Source: Epiperipatus broadwayi (Eukaryota > Onychophora > Udeonychophora > Euonychophora > Peripatidae). Taken from it: a stretch of DNA of 64,000 nucleotides. Under the pieces are notes generated by a model. That model was not told the origin of the DNA. It saw nothing but the letters and a program-made list of their open reading frames with translations, and did not search any database. The stretch spans positions 90,977-154,976 of the forward strand of contig JAQFVV010000941.1 of assembly GCA_028023455.1 (NCBI GenBank). Direction: 5' to 3'. The position numbers were made by a program, and so were the translations under genes. This document shows, one piece after another, positions 26,701 through 36,965 of the stretch (positions are counted from its first letter, which is position 1; each line of letters opens with the position of its first letter).

Positions 26701-27653
26701 GAGATAAATATTATTTTATAAAAAAGAAAAATTATAATCTGGTTTACTAATATCAGTAATATTAAATTAAATTTTTAAAATCAAATTAATAAAATGAATA
26801 CATCTAATGGAAAGCAAGAAGACATAATTATTTTTAAATATGATATTCTGAAGTTATATATATAAAACAATTAAAAAATAAAATGAATAATAATCAATTT
26901 GTGTATGATTCAATAAGATTCTATAAAACTTTTTCTCTTGTATTTTATTTAAGTTGGGGGTTAACTTACTTGCAGTTATTTAGAACTTAAAATCATTTAT
27001 TGAACTCTTTGTCAATAAGCTTCTTCAGATAATTTGCATTACTAGCTTGTGATTTAAATGTAATTTTAATTTTTCAATTAGTTATGAAGTGTAAAGTTTT
27101 GAAGTAATTTTTATAGATATTTTTTTATTTATGATAATGATGTAAAAAATTGATAGCTCTTAGTTGGCAATAAAATATGTTATTCAAATTTGTATTCAAG
27201 ATCTAAATAGATGTGTTTTTGACAGCTTGTACTGAGCAATTATAGGATTAATAGCAAAATAATTATTAAAAACATTCTTTTAATCGATTGCATCTTAAAA
27301 ACTACATACAATACCAGTAGCAGTAACTATTAACTCTAAATATAAATCTTGTCTAGTTGCTAATCTCCTTTGTATTTAATTATTTTTTCATTTCTTATTC
27401 ACAGGCTTTTACTATCAACTGAAATTTTAAGGTTGTATAAAAGTATTTATAAAACTTATGTTTTTTTAAATAATGAATAATAAACACAAAATATCCACAT
27501 AAACACATGTATTTATTAAACTTGTTCATAGATAAAGTTAATCTTGCAAATGACTGTTTTTTAAATTAATATTAGAAATTTTAGTTTTTACAAATATACA
27601 TTCAAAATAAAATACAGATAACTTATTAATTTTAAAATTATATATATATATAT
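20770..27653. other. Long A+T-rich stretch without visible genes
   Basis: About 6.9 kb without recognisable coding DNA. A 90-base stretch at 21,165-21,255 shares words with the 18.5-kb palindrome (GTGAAAGGCT, CATGCGC, CAATCAGAT). From about 21.5 to 27 kb the plus strand is visibly richer in A than T. Open frames at 21,123, 22,456 and 24,675 (all minus strand) show no family signature. Confidence 0.5.
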
Positions 27654-28055
27654 TAATAATTCAAATGAATTTATTTAACACAGTATTCAAAATTAAATAA
27701 TATATTCTTTACCAGAAGCACTTTCAATTGTTTCCTGACAATCTTTATCAACCGTTAATACAAATGTACAGAAAATAAAAACTTGCATTACCCATCATTC
27801 AATCCATTCAAATTTCCCACAATTCTGTTGTTTTTATATTAGCTGATTGTCAATTCATTAAACCACCTTTATTCCTAGATATCATCATTGCCTCCTTAAT
27901 TTTACATTTTTCATTACATCTTTCAATTTGAATAATTTTCTGTACATTTCTATTAACGGTTGATAAAGATTGTCAGTGAAACAATTGAAAGTACTTCTGG
28001 TAAAGAATATATTTAATTTTGAATACTGTGTTAAATAAATTCATTTGAATTATTA
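27654..28055. mobile_element. Inverted-repeat element with ~120-bp arms
   Basis: Arms 27,654-27,776 and 27,935-28,055 are inverted copies with few differences (shared words TCAAATGAATTTATTTAACA, GACAATCTTTATCAACCGTT and TGTACAGAAAAT). A 158-base unpaired centre has no open frame. The outer ends fall in TA-rich sequence, so a TA target duplication is possible but not provable. It looks like a MITE, with no similarity to fold-back family A. Confidence 0.8.
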
Positions 28056-28650
28056 TTATATGATTTAAAAATACAGACATTTAATGGTTATATATATATA
28101 GTGATCTTATGGTTGGACTTGATATTTCTCCAATCCTATTTAAATAGTCATTTAGTTGAAATTTTAAATTTTGATTAATATAAATTTTGGTTATTAAAAT
28201 CTATGGATTAATATCAGTGGTGTGGTCTCATGATTGTTAGATTAGGGAATAAAAATAGATAAATTAAATAAATAGATCTCTTGAGAATGGTAAAGAATTG
28301 AGCTGTTCAACATATGTGTTAGCCCTCTGTCAGATTGTGTGTGAGACTTTTTACATATGATCTGTCAGATAAATTAATTTCAATATTGTTAATATAATAA
28401 TTTATTAATATTATTATATTAAAACAGAAAAATATTTAGTATTTTATTATTAAACAATAGTTGTCAATAGACTTAAAATTATAATTATTTTAAATTAAAT
28501 ATTATAATTAATTATTAAATATATTTTATTACAGTCTAATTTAATGTTGAGCAGTTTAATTAGATGTCATTTGTATTTGCTGATGGAGAGTTTTTAATTT
28601 TATGTAAATGTATTCACTTACAATAATTTAATTGATTTATTATTTTTACA
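28056..28650. other. A+T-rich DNA without visible genes
   Basis: Low-complexity A+T-rich DNA. Its last bases (TTATTTTTACAG, ending at 28,651) resemble a plus-strand splice acceptor leading into the next segment. Confidence 0.5.
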
Positions 28651-29010
28651 GTCAGCCCCTTGGCCAAAAGTTAATAAATAGGCCTGCACAGATCTTATTA
28701 GAGGGTAGAAGAAAAATAGTAGAGCTCTCAGTAGAGCCATTTCTCTCTAGATATCTCTCCAATAATTGATTTGTCATCACAGAGAAGAAAGAATATTTTT
28801 TATTACCAGGAAACAAATACAAATTATTCGTTATTCTTAACCTGTAAACAAGGGAGTAAAATTTTATTTGACCTGCACCCATGGAAGGACACACCATGAC
28901 TGTCAACTGATAATTAGTAAAATGGTTCACTGTAAAACTACAAGATATACAGAGGAAAAGCCTGCCATTGTTGAATTCAAGTTTAAGCTAGTCCAGAAAT
29001 TCATAAGCTT
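28651..29010 (+). other. Exon-like segment with internal stop, identity unknown
   Basis: After an acceptor-like TTTTTACAG the plus strand stays open for 38 codons (contains R-P-A-Q-I-L-L-E-G-R-R-K-I-V-E-L). It meets one TGA near 28,769 and continues in the same frame for 25 more codons (contains F-V-I-T-E-K-K-E-Y-F-L-L-P-G-N-K) to a stop beside a GTAAAC donor-like site near 28,846. Base composition is less A+T-rich than the flanks. No family is recognised. It could be a decayed host exon, a retroposon fragment, or chance. The minus-strand frame at 28,652-28,930 covers the same bases and is an alternative reading. Confidence 0.25.
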
Positions 29011-30160
29011 AAAATTTCATTATTTATCTTACAAAATGTTTTATTTATAATAGTTACAAAATTAATTACAAATATTGCCATAATGGATTCAGAATGATAA
29101 GAGAAAAGGAAAAGAAAAAACATTTTAGATTTCATTTGTAAAATAAGTTTAAAAAATTAACTATGATAATAGATATTCATTTTCTATTATTGCTAACTAA
29201 ATTTATGATACACTCATGACATGCTTTTATTAAAATGAAATATTACTTTAAACTAAACCCAGATGTCACTAATTTTCCTCATGTTATATAAAGGTACAAA
29301 GTACATGGGAAAGTAATTAAAATTATCTTGTTGCATTTAATTTATTAGCAACAATAGCCTATACCTGCTTAATTTAAGAAGTATGAATAAATACATTTAA
29401 AATACTAAAATTGTTAAAGTATTTTAGTAAAATTCTGACACAAAAAATATTTTTATAATCTTAAATTCATGTTGATATAAAACTAGATTTGATCTTAGAA
29501 AATCTTGCCTGACAAGGGGAAGTGACATGTTCCTTAAATGAAGCAAGAGTATTTTGCTAATATTATTTTAGATTTCAACTTAACTTCCAATGGATAAGTT
29601 ATCATGCTGGTAATATTTTAAATATTAAACATATAATATAATATTTTATGAATAGTTCACTCATACTATAAAAGTATTATGCATAATTATAACCAAAATC
29701 AATGGTCATTTTCAATGTTTATTCTCTTTTATTTCAAAGTATTAAAAGTTTTAAGAGAAGAGACTACAATCATTTAACGATCTAACAATTCCTTAAAATT
29801 ACTAATTAGATTAATAAATATGTAAGGAATGTACCCATGATGTATGATCCTAGTAAATGTGTGTTAGAAGGAATCTTTACAAATATATATGAAGATAATA
29901 AAAGTTATTATGGTACCATGTAGAGGATAAATTTTATGATAATTGTATATTGAAAGTTTGAGCACTGTAGTTGGTATTTTTCTATAATCTGCTTAATGTA
30001 TACACAGAGAAAAAAAAGTTAATTGATTGCAATATTAAAGCATGTACAAGATATTTTGATAAAAATTTCTACAAAATGTTTTTGAATGGATTAAGATGAA
30101 TTGAAAAGAGTCATTAACTTTTTACTATCAAGATAACTAAAATATACTTTTAATTACTGT
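29011..30160. other. A+T-rich DNA without visible genes
   Basis: Nothing is recognised on either strand. Confidence 0.55.
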
Positions 30161-30169
30161 GTTTTTTGT

Positions 30170-32305
30170 CTCTGACTATAAAAAGCTTGAAAAAAAATTC
30201 TGGGGAAAGTTTTATAAGTTTACAGATTCCTGACAACATGATGACTATGAAGTTATAACTGAAGGCAAGAGACAATAGATCCAGTTGCTGCTACTAATCC
30301 AACAATGATAGAGTTTGGATTTACATGGAAACTTTTATGTGGTTCATAGTCCATATATATGTGTAAATTAGATGATGTAGAGAGTGAAGGGAGGTCACTA
30401 CAGGCTAACAATTACTGGATTATATCTTTCCCAAGGATAACAATAAGATAGTCTATGGTTTTAGAAGGGATCAGCTTACCAACAGATTATCATGCTGTAT
30501 ACAGTTTTATTAATATGAAAAAAAGCACAAACATTATAGATATCAGCTGGTTTTTAAGTAAATATTTTTGACTAAATTATTTAGCTAAAACTAGAATAAT
30601 AAAAGAAAATAATAATTGATCATTTCCAGTTTTATTTATTAAAACTAAAACTCAAACACATTCTTTTGTGAAAATGATGATTGTTAAAATCTCTAATTTA
30701 AAAATAAAAGAAGTAAATAGTTTTTGTTTGAATTACAAGTCTAAAAGCAAAGGATTGATTCATAAAAGATTTTATTTTGAAAAAAAAAGTAAACTCTTTC
30801 TAGATTAGAGAACAAGAGCTTCTGGAGTATTTATAAAGACATTTACAATTAATTATGAGTAATCTGTTAAAAAAGAAAACTTTTTGAAGGACCAACCATC
30901 AAAGAAATAATATTACTTTTTTTTAAAAAAGTAAAAAAAAATCTTTTTTACCATTAGAAATAATTAATTAATAACTTTAATTTATACTATCTATATATTT
31001 TTTATATACACACATACAGGTGCATTTATGTATTATTAAAAATTAAGTGAATCTTTTATATAAGTCTATGACAATTTGATTATGTTAATTTTAGTTTATA
31101 CAACATGTCTGTGCTTATGTAGATGAGTGTCATGTAGACACATATATGTCAAAATTAATCATACTTCATGAATTATTAAAATGAATTACTGAATTTTATT
31201 CATAGTTTATCACAATTCTGATATGTAATTTTAGTTTATACAGCACATCTGTGCTTATGTAGATGAGGATCATGTAGACACATATATACATTAAAATATA
31301 TCAATATGAATTATAAAAATGAATTTCATTTATAGGTTTATGGCAATTCAAATATGTTCATAAATTTTTATACCACACATTTATGTTTAGGTGTTTTATG
31401 TAAACCTATTATAAGACATATTTTTAAATCACAATCAAAATCAGAATGCTGAATTTATATTTATAGCATACTCAGAAGACCTTAGTTTCATTCTAATTGT
31501 CATTAATAACTTTGTATTTCATTGTTTAAGTTATTACAGTAAATTTATTTAATCATAAAATATAAACTATTATATATTGCCTTATATCTTTTGAACATAG
31601 TAACAATTATAGAGCTTTTTCTCACTGACCTGAATTCATGTACAATGGTCTGTTATATAAAAGGGGTTTATGTTTGGTGTTATGGACTTCCAGTTGATGA
31701 TGATTTCATTACTTCTCAAATCCTGGTTGACACAAAGAAGATATCCTTTAAAGTCCATGCACTACATTTCATTTTAATTATTTATTTAGAAATTAAGTTT
31801 ATAGTTGGCCAGTACATTAATGGTACCTAGTGACCAGAGAATTGATGATGATCATCATGTTTTAGTATCCCAGCTTTATTATTCTGATGGATTAGCACTT
31901 AAGTTTGTGCATCCAAATTATTGTTTAAATAATCTGCCCCAAGCTGGCAAGAACTAAATAATTATTCTGGTCTATAATAGACCAATTTCAAATTTTGTCA
32001 TGAGATTGACTGCTGATTTATTTCTACTGTTGATCATTCATGACGATGAATGATTATTACTTTTGTATAATGCTGATCTCTCATGCTAGTTATATTCACT
32101 ATAACATATCTCATCCTCATTACTCATCATTTTAATTATATTTAATTTTATATTTTGTTTATTTGGGGATGATGATGGTTTCCATTCTCATAATTCACCC
32201 CATGTTTACACCAAGCTTTGTGTTATACTATATATACTATATATATATAATAGTTCTGAAGAAGATTTGCTGATCAATTGAAACTGTTAGATTGGTTAAA
32301 TTAAA
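30170..32305. repeat. Unclassified composite repeat, copy 1
   Basis: Three blocks in this order match three blocks at 41.7-44.9 kb in the same order and orientation. Block D is at about 30,235-30,335. A stretch with AAAAAAGTAAAAAAAAA leads into tandem ~140-base units at 31,000-31,410. Block C is at about 31,655-32,300 (shared words AAAGTCCATGCACTA, TATAGTTGGCCAGTA, GATTGACTGCTGATTTAT). No open frame of note is present; the 79-residue frame at 31,591-31,830 runs across block C without family character. Block C ends in a CTGAAGA...GAAA motif (32,256-32,283). The element class is unknown. Confidence 0.65.
31000..31410. repeat. Tandem ~140-bp units within the composite repeat
   Basis: About three diverged units. 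The landmark TTTTAGTTTATAC lies at 31,089 and 31,229 with a weaker copy near 31,361. Each unit carries a CTGTGCTTATGTAGATGA-like word and a CACATATAT tail. Confidence 0.75.
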
Positions 32306-32429
32306 TAAAATAGACATTATTACTGTATTAAAAAAGGATTTATTTAATTATTTAAAGAATACTATAATATTTCTTGGGTAAAAGACAATAAACATACTAT
32401 ACTGATGAGTGCATTTTAGTTAGAAGGTT

Positions 32430-32595
32430 ATACATACTAATGAACCATATGAATAATCACACAATAATAACTACTATGATAAAAATGGATGGGATGAACA
32501 TTAAAGATTTGCTCTGCATAGTTTCTTTAAGGCTTCAATAAAAAATCAAAAAAATCTTTAAGGTAGATGCAAACTTCTTTCTATAGTAGATTGTA
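32430..32595 (-). pseudogene. RTE 5' leader fragment
   Basis: This matches the leader of the RTE element (15,130-15,295) over the words CATATGAATAATCACA, AATAATAACT and TTCTTTCTATAG. Only the leader is present, so it is either a relic whose body was deleted or a SINE that borrowed an RTE leader. Confidence 0.6.
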
Positions 32596-33216
32596 TATAA
32601 AGTTACATATTTTTTGTTATATGATGTGAAAAAATCTTCTTGCTATGTAAAAGCAATAGCTTTCTTTTTCTTCAGCTCAATATGTATAAACTGTTTTAAA
32701 GTTTTTAATTGGATATAAATTCTTCTAATGTTTTTATTTTTTGATCATCAGTAGCTTCTAATATTCAATTACTTTAATTAAAACTAATACCCCACTAAAA
32801 CTTTTTGCTATTAAAATTTTTACTTTCAAATATTCTAAATGGAATCCTTCCATTAAAATATTGTATTTTCAGTCAAAGGATTATCATGAAAATCAATTGT
32901 ACATTTAAAGTTACAGCAAAATAATGTCTTTTCATCTCTTATATTTTCAAACTAAAATTATTTTCAGATTTAAAATCACCATGTTACTGATCACAAATTC
33001 TGTTTAATACTTTAATTGCATGAAAAAATAAAATTAATTATTTTAAAAATGTTTATACTTCACTGCATTGAATCATTTCTTTAAAGAAATGAGAGTCTAT
33101 GGAATACATTTAATCCTTATACAACATAATACACCATTTTACATTAATCTTTATTTAATATAACATTTATGAAAATTTTATGATGAGAAAAAATGTATCA
33201 CATAGTGATTGTTCAA
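32596..33216. other. A+T-rich DNA without visible genes
   Basis: No feature recognised. Confidence 0.5.
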
Positions 33217-33556
33217 ACCCCTAAAACATCACATAATCAACATTTCCTATGCTTACACAAGCTCAAACTCTCCATGCGGTAATTCCACTCAGTGCAAGTC
33301 TTATAAATCACTGGATGCAAGAAGATTTGTACATAAAATCCTTATCTAGTATCTGATGTGAGAGCACTGCACCTAGATCTTGGATCCAGTGCTCTCTGAT
33401 CAAAGGCTCCTCACTGGTTTAAGCCACAAACTAAAAAGTAATCTGAGGATATTGGATGAATAGGCACTAGATAGGGATTTTATGACCAAACCTTATTGCA
33501 CTCATTGATTGCTAAGGTTTGCACTGGGTGACACTAATGAAGGGTTTTCTGCTGTT
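33217..33556. mobile_element. Fold-back repeat family A, intermediate copy
   Basis: Arms about 33,262-33,352 and 33,468-33,550 are inverted copies (words CACTCAGTGCAAG, AATCACTGGATGCAAGAAG, TAGATAGGGATTTTATG). The centre carries AGAGCACTGCACCTAGATC and a small hairpin of its own. The tail (AAACATCACATAATCAACAT, about 33,222-33,243) is on the left, so this copy is inverted relative to the one at 40 kb. Confidence 0.8.
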
Positions 33557-34577
33557 TAAATAATTGTTCAATATTTCTATTGTTTCTTTGATATTTTTAT
33601 GCAACCACTCTTCTAAATTATAACCTATGCATAACTAGCAATTAATATTTTAACATTAACAGTTTTAAATCTAAAAATTGATAATATTATTTTTAAACAA
33701 ATTCACAAGCATAAAACATTGAATTTTATTTACAAATAAATTTATTTAACTTATGTCTGGTTGTCATAAAGTGGTAGATTTCTATTTCTGTAATTATCTA
33801 ATATAATTAAAATAAAAAGGTATTAAACAATAAATTATTTTAATAAAAGTAAAATGAAATTGTAATTTTGAGTAAAAGTATTTATAATTATAAATAAATA
33901 ACATTTTCAGGTCAGAAAAAAAAGAAGTATCAAATGAATAGTTATTTAGATAAAAAAATATTTATGAATGATTAATATTAAATTTTTTAACTTCTTTTTT
34001 TCATATTTTGCAGAAATCTAGAAAAAAATCTTTGTAGCTATGAATGTATATTTTATACCAACATATAAATAATTTTCTGCAGTTTTTAACAAAAAAAAAT
34101 TGACTATCTAATTTATAGTATTTTTTTATGATTATAATGAAATATATTTTTTAAATATTTTTTTTTGTATTGAAAGAAAAAAATGTCCTTTAATGTAGAA
34201 GATTTGTACAATAAATTGATGTATGAATTTAAGTATGTATAATTTCAATGTGTATTTATTCTATTTTTAAACTTATTACAAAATTAATTATCTTCATGCA
34301 AAATTATTTTTAATTATAAATGAATATTGAAATCATTTTAATTACATTTTTAAAGAGTAGTTTCTAAAAAAAAAAAATAGGTCACATAATAATATGTACA
34401 CTTTTGGTTTCAATACAAATATACATGTTTGTATGTGCATGTGTGCATAAATCGATCAAATTTAGATACTTTTTTTTGTTTGTTTTTTTCTTTATCAATA
34501 TTATTATCAACATAAATATTTAAAAACAAATTATATTTATTTTGTTAAAAAAAAACCTCTAAATAAATTTCTTTATC
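33557..34577. other. A+T-rich DNA without visible genes
   Basis: Homopolymer and low-complexity tracts only. Confidence 0.5.
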
Positions 34578-34853
34578 TAGGCTAGGGTGGGAAACATCTA
34601 GCCCATAGACATGTCTAGTTCTCTAAAGCTCCCAATATGCCTGCAGATTTTCACAAATGTATATAAAATGAACATAAGAGCAAATATTGAATTAAGAGTT
34701 AAGTAAAATAAAATATTTATTTTCTCAACTATATCTTTTTTTCTCTCCAACCTTTATAATAGTTTTAGTTCATTTTATCAGAAATGCAATATTCTAACAA
34801 ATTATTTATATTGCTTAGTCTATCTGATTATGGATTTAATCTATACTCTAAGA

Positions 34854-35350
34854 CAGTGGTCTTCAACCACCGGTCCGCGGCCCAGTGCCAGGCCATAGAC
34901 GTTTTTTGCTGGTCAGCGATAGACTGGCAAGAAAGTTTTAATAACAAAATAATAAGACTTTAAACTTTTAATTAATATAAACAATTTTTATTTATTTTTT
35001 TCATCGCACTTTTACCTGATTAAAAAAAAAGAAACAGAACAAAATCTAATCAGTCATACATAAATTAATTTGTTTTTCTAGTTATCACAGATGTTTATGG
35101 GGGGGGGGGGATAGAATTAAATTTTTTATTACTTTTCTAAAAAAATTCAAAATTAAAAAAAAAAAAGTTTTTTATTGTACAAACTCCATATATATATAAC
35201 TTCATCTAAGGCTAAGCTGTTTACATCTTTAAGAAAATTTATCTATAGACTTCTGCTTGTCCATGAAACCTTATCCTTATTTTTGCCGGTCCGCGAAACC
35301 TTATCCTTACTTTTACCGGTCCGCAGGTGTGAAAAGATTGAAGACCACTG
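34854..35350. mobile_element. Non-autonomous hAT element with 8-bp target duplication
   Basis: The 497-bp element has 13-base perfect terminal inverted repeats (CAGTGGTCTTCAA at 34,854 and its complement ending at 35,350). It is flanked by the perfect 8-bp duplication CTCTAAGA (34,846-34,853 and 35,351-35,358). Subterminal CCGGTCCGCGG words occur at the left end, and three GGTCCGCGAAACC-like units occur at the right end (35,265-35,325), as in many hAT families. It encodes nothing; the frame at 35,175-35,375 runs over its edge. A run of 11-12 G residues lies at about 35,099-35,110. Confidence 0.95.
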
Positions 35351-35469
35351 CTCTAAGAGCATTTTGTTTTTTTAAAAGTGATTTTTGCAGACAAACATAT
35401 AACTAGTAAATATAAAACTTGAATTTTACTTCATTTTATTATTGTTAATTTTAGATTTATTTTTTTTTT

Positions 35470-35790
35470 ATTAGGAAAACTTTGTGAAGTAAGATTGATA
35501 CAGAAAATCACGCATTTGAAAAAAAAAGGACCAACTCATCCTATGAGAGTAAGTTATTTTTTAAAAAAGCAGAAAATTCATAACATTTTCTGAAAGGAAG
35601 TTCATAAAGAACTGCATCCTAGCTGTTGTAGAATTAACCTATACAGAAAATAGAAAGAAATTTGAGAATATGTCACAAATACAGGTTCAAGGTGAATCAG
35701 AAAAATTTTCATTAAATATGGAAGAGTCATTAATAATAGTGATGCTACTTTATTTTTAATTCACAAAAAGATATGGTCCTTGTTTGAAAG
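35470..35790 (+). pseudogene. hAT transposase N-terminal fragment
   Basis: Broken plus-strand frames carry F-I-K-N-C-I-L-A-V-V-E-L followed by E-N-R-K-K-F-E-N-M-S, then E-K-F-S-L-N-M-E-E-S-L. This is the pattern seen just after the BED-type zinc finger in Charlie/GTF2IRD2-like hAT transposases, where a conserved F-V-K-K-C-x-L leads to an F-x-x-V-S-L-S motif. The zinc finger, RNase H-like catalytic core and dimerisation domain are missing. Several stops and frameshifts are present. Confidence 0.55.
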
Positions 35791-35967
35791 AGACAAGTTA
35801 AAATTGGCATGCCAGTTGAAAAAGTTGCCCACTCTTAATGGTTAGAGCAATTTTATCACATTTTTGATCAAATATACTAGGCTAATTTTTAAATTGATAA
35901 TATTGTGTGGCCCACAAATAAGGTTATAAATATCCAATGGCACTTGGGAAAAAAGGTTCCTGACCTG

Positions 35968-36811
35968 TGATCAAGGTCATAAACTCTGATAAGTATTTAA
36001 AATATTTGCATTTTCATTTTAAAAAAGTTTTTAATAATGACTGACAGATATTTCTACTCTTTGGTCTTTTCCCAATTTGGTGTAGATTAATTTTAAAACA
36101 TTAAAATAATTTAATTTTTTAAATCAATAAATTTAAAAATATTTAGAGCCTTTATTTATTTTATATTTATTTATAATTATTACATTTTATTAGCTTTATG
36201 GTTTTTATTGCATATTAGAATTATAAAGTATTTAATATTTATTTTTATATGATGTATTATTAAGTTATTGCAAAAATTGCATCTTCAATTGATGTATAAA
36301 AAAATCTTATATGGTATTCAACAGAAAAGTGGTTAACAAACAGTTTATGTATATTTTAAAAACTACAAGAATATGATTAATTAGCAAACAATAAAGAAAG
36401 ATATTAGTTATCCCAGAATAAGTTGATTGTGTAAACATTATGATTTTTTGGTATAAATTATTGTATTTAAAACTAGAGATTGTAATCATGTGAAATTCAC
36501 TTTAAAAATATTCTATAATAGCAATTGTCCATTCTATAAAAAGTAATTTGAAAAAAGTTTTTCATTTTCTCAAATGGCAATAATGATATAAAATTAATTT
36601 ATAGTATATCTAATAAAATAAAATTATATTGTTTAACAAATTTTGAAATTTAGTCCACCACGCTATCAGAATTTATATGCTTAATAAATAATTACAACTC
36701 TACAATAGTTTATATATTTCCAATATAAAGATCATAATATTAACTTGTTATAAATCACAAGATTTCACAAATGTTAATTTGTATAGGAAATAATGGGCTT
36801 AAACTGTGGAG
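35968..36811. other. A+T-rich DNA without visible genes
   Basis: No feature recognised. Confidence 0.5.
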
Positions 36812-36965
36812 AGAACAATAGCTTCACACAACCAAATCAAGATGATTCAGGTTGGCCTACATAAGTGGAAAGTTAGGTTAAAGATAAGACGGCTACTCTT
36901 ACCTTTATAAAAGTCACTATCTTGTATCATGGTTTGAGAAGTCCCTCTATTGGCAAAATAAAGAT
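36812..36965. repeat. Dispersed repeat E, copy 1
   Basis: This matches 39,535-39,695 in the same orientation (words GGTTGGCCTACATAAGT, CTCTTACCTTT, TATCATGGTTTGAGAA). Length is about 150 bases, non-coding, class unknown. Confidence 0.6.

Larger units (their letters stand above)
34578..35967 (+). pseudogene. Internally deleted hAT transposon relic
   Basis: The left end (from 34,578, TAGGCTAGGGTGGGAAAC) and the right end (AAAAGGTTCCTGACCTG, to 35,967) resemble hAT terminal inverted repeats. Both are followed inward by GGCCCAC/AGCCCATAG words usual in such ends. Between them lies a piece of transposase (see 35,470-35,790). No 8-bp target duplication is recognisable, so the boundaries are approximate. 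A second hAT is inserted at 34,854-35,350. Confidence 0.55.

Noticed and set aside
31000-31410. CRISPR-like array
   Set aside because: Only about three diverged 140-bp units, not short identical repeats with unique spacers, and the setting is eukaryotic.
34846-35358. Treating the 35,175-35,375 open frame as a gene
   Set aside because: It begins inside the hAT element and runs out across the target duplication, so it cannot be a conserved unit.
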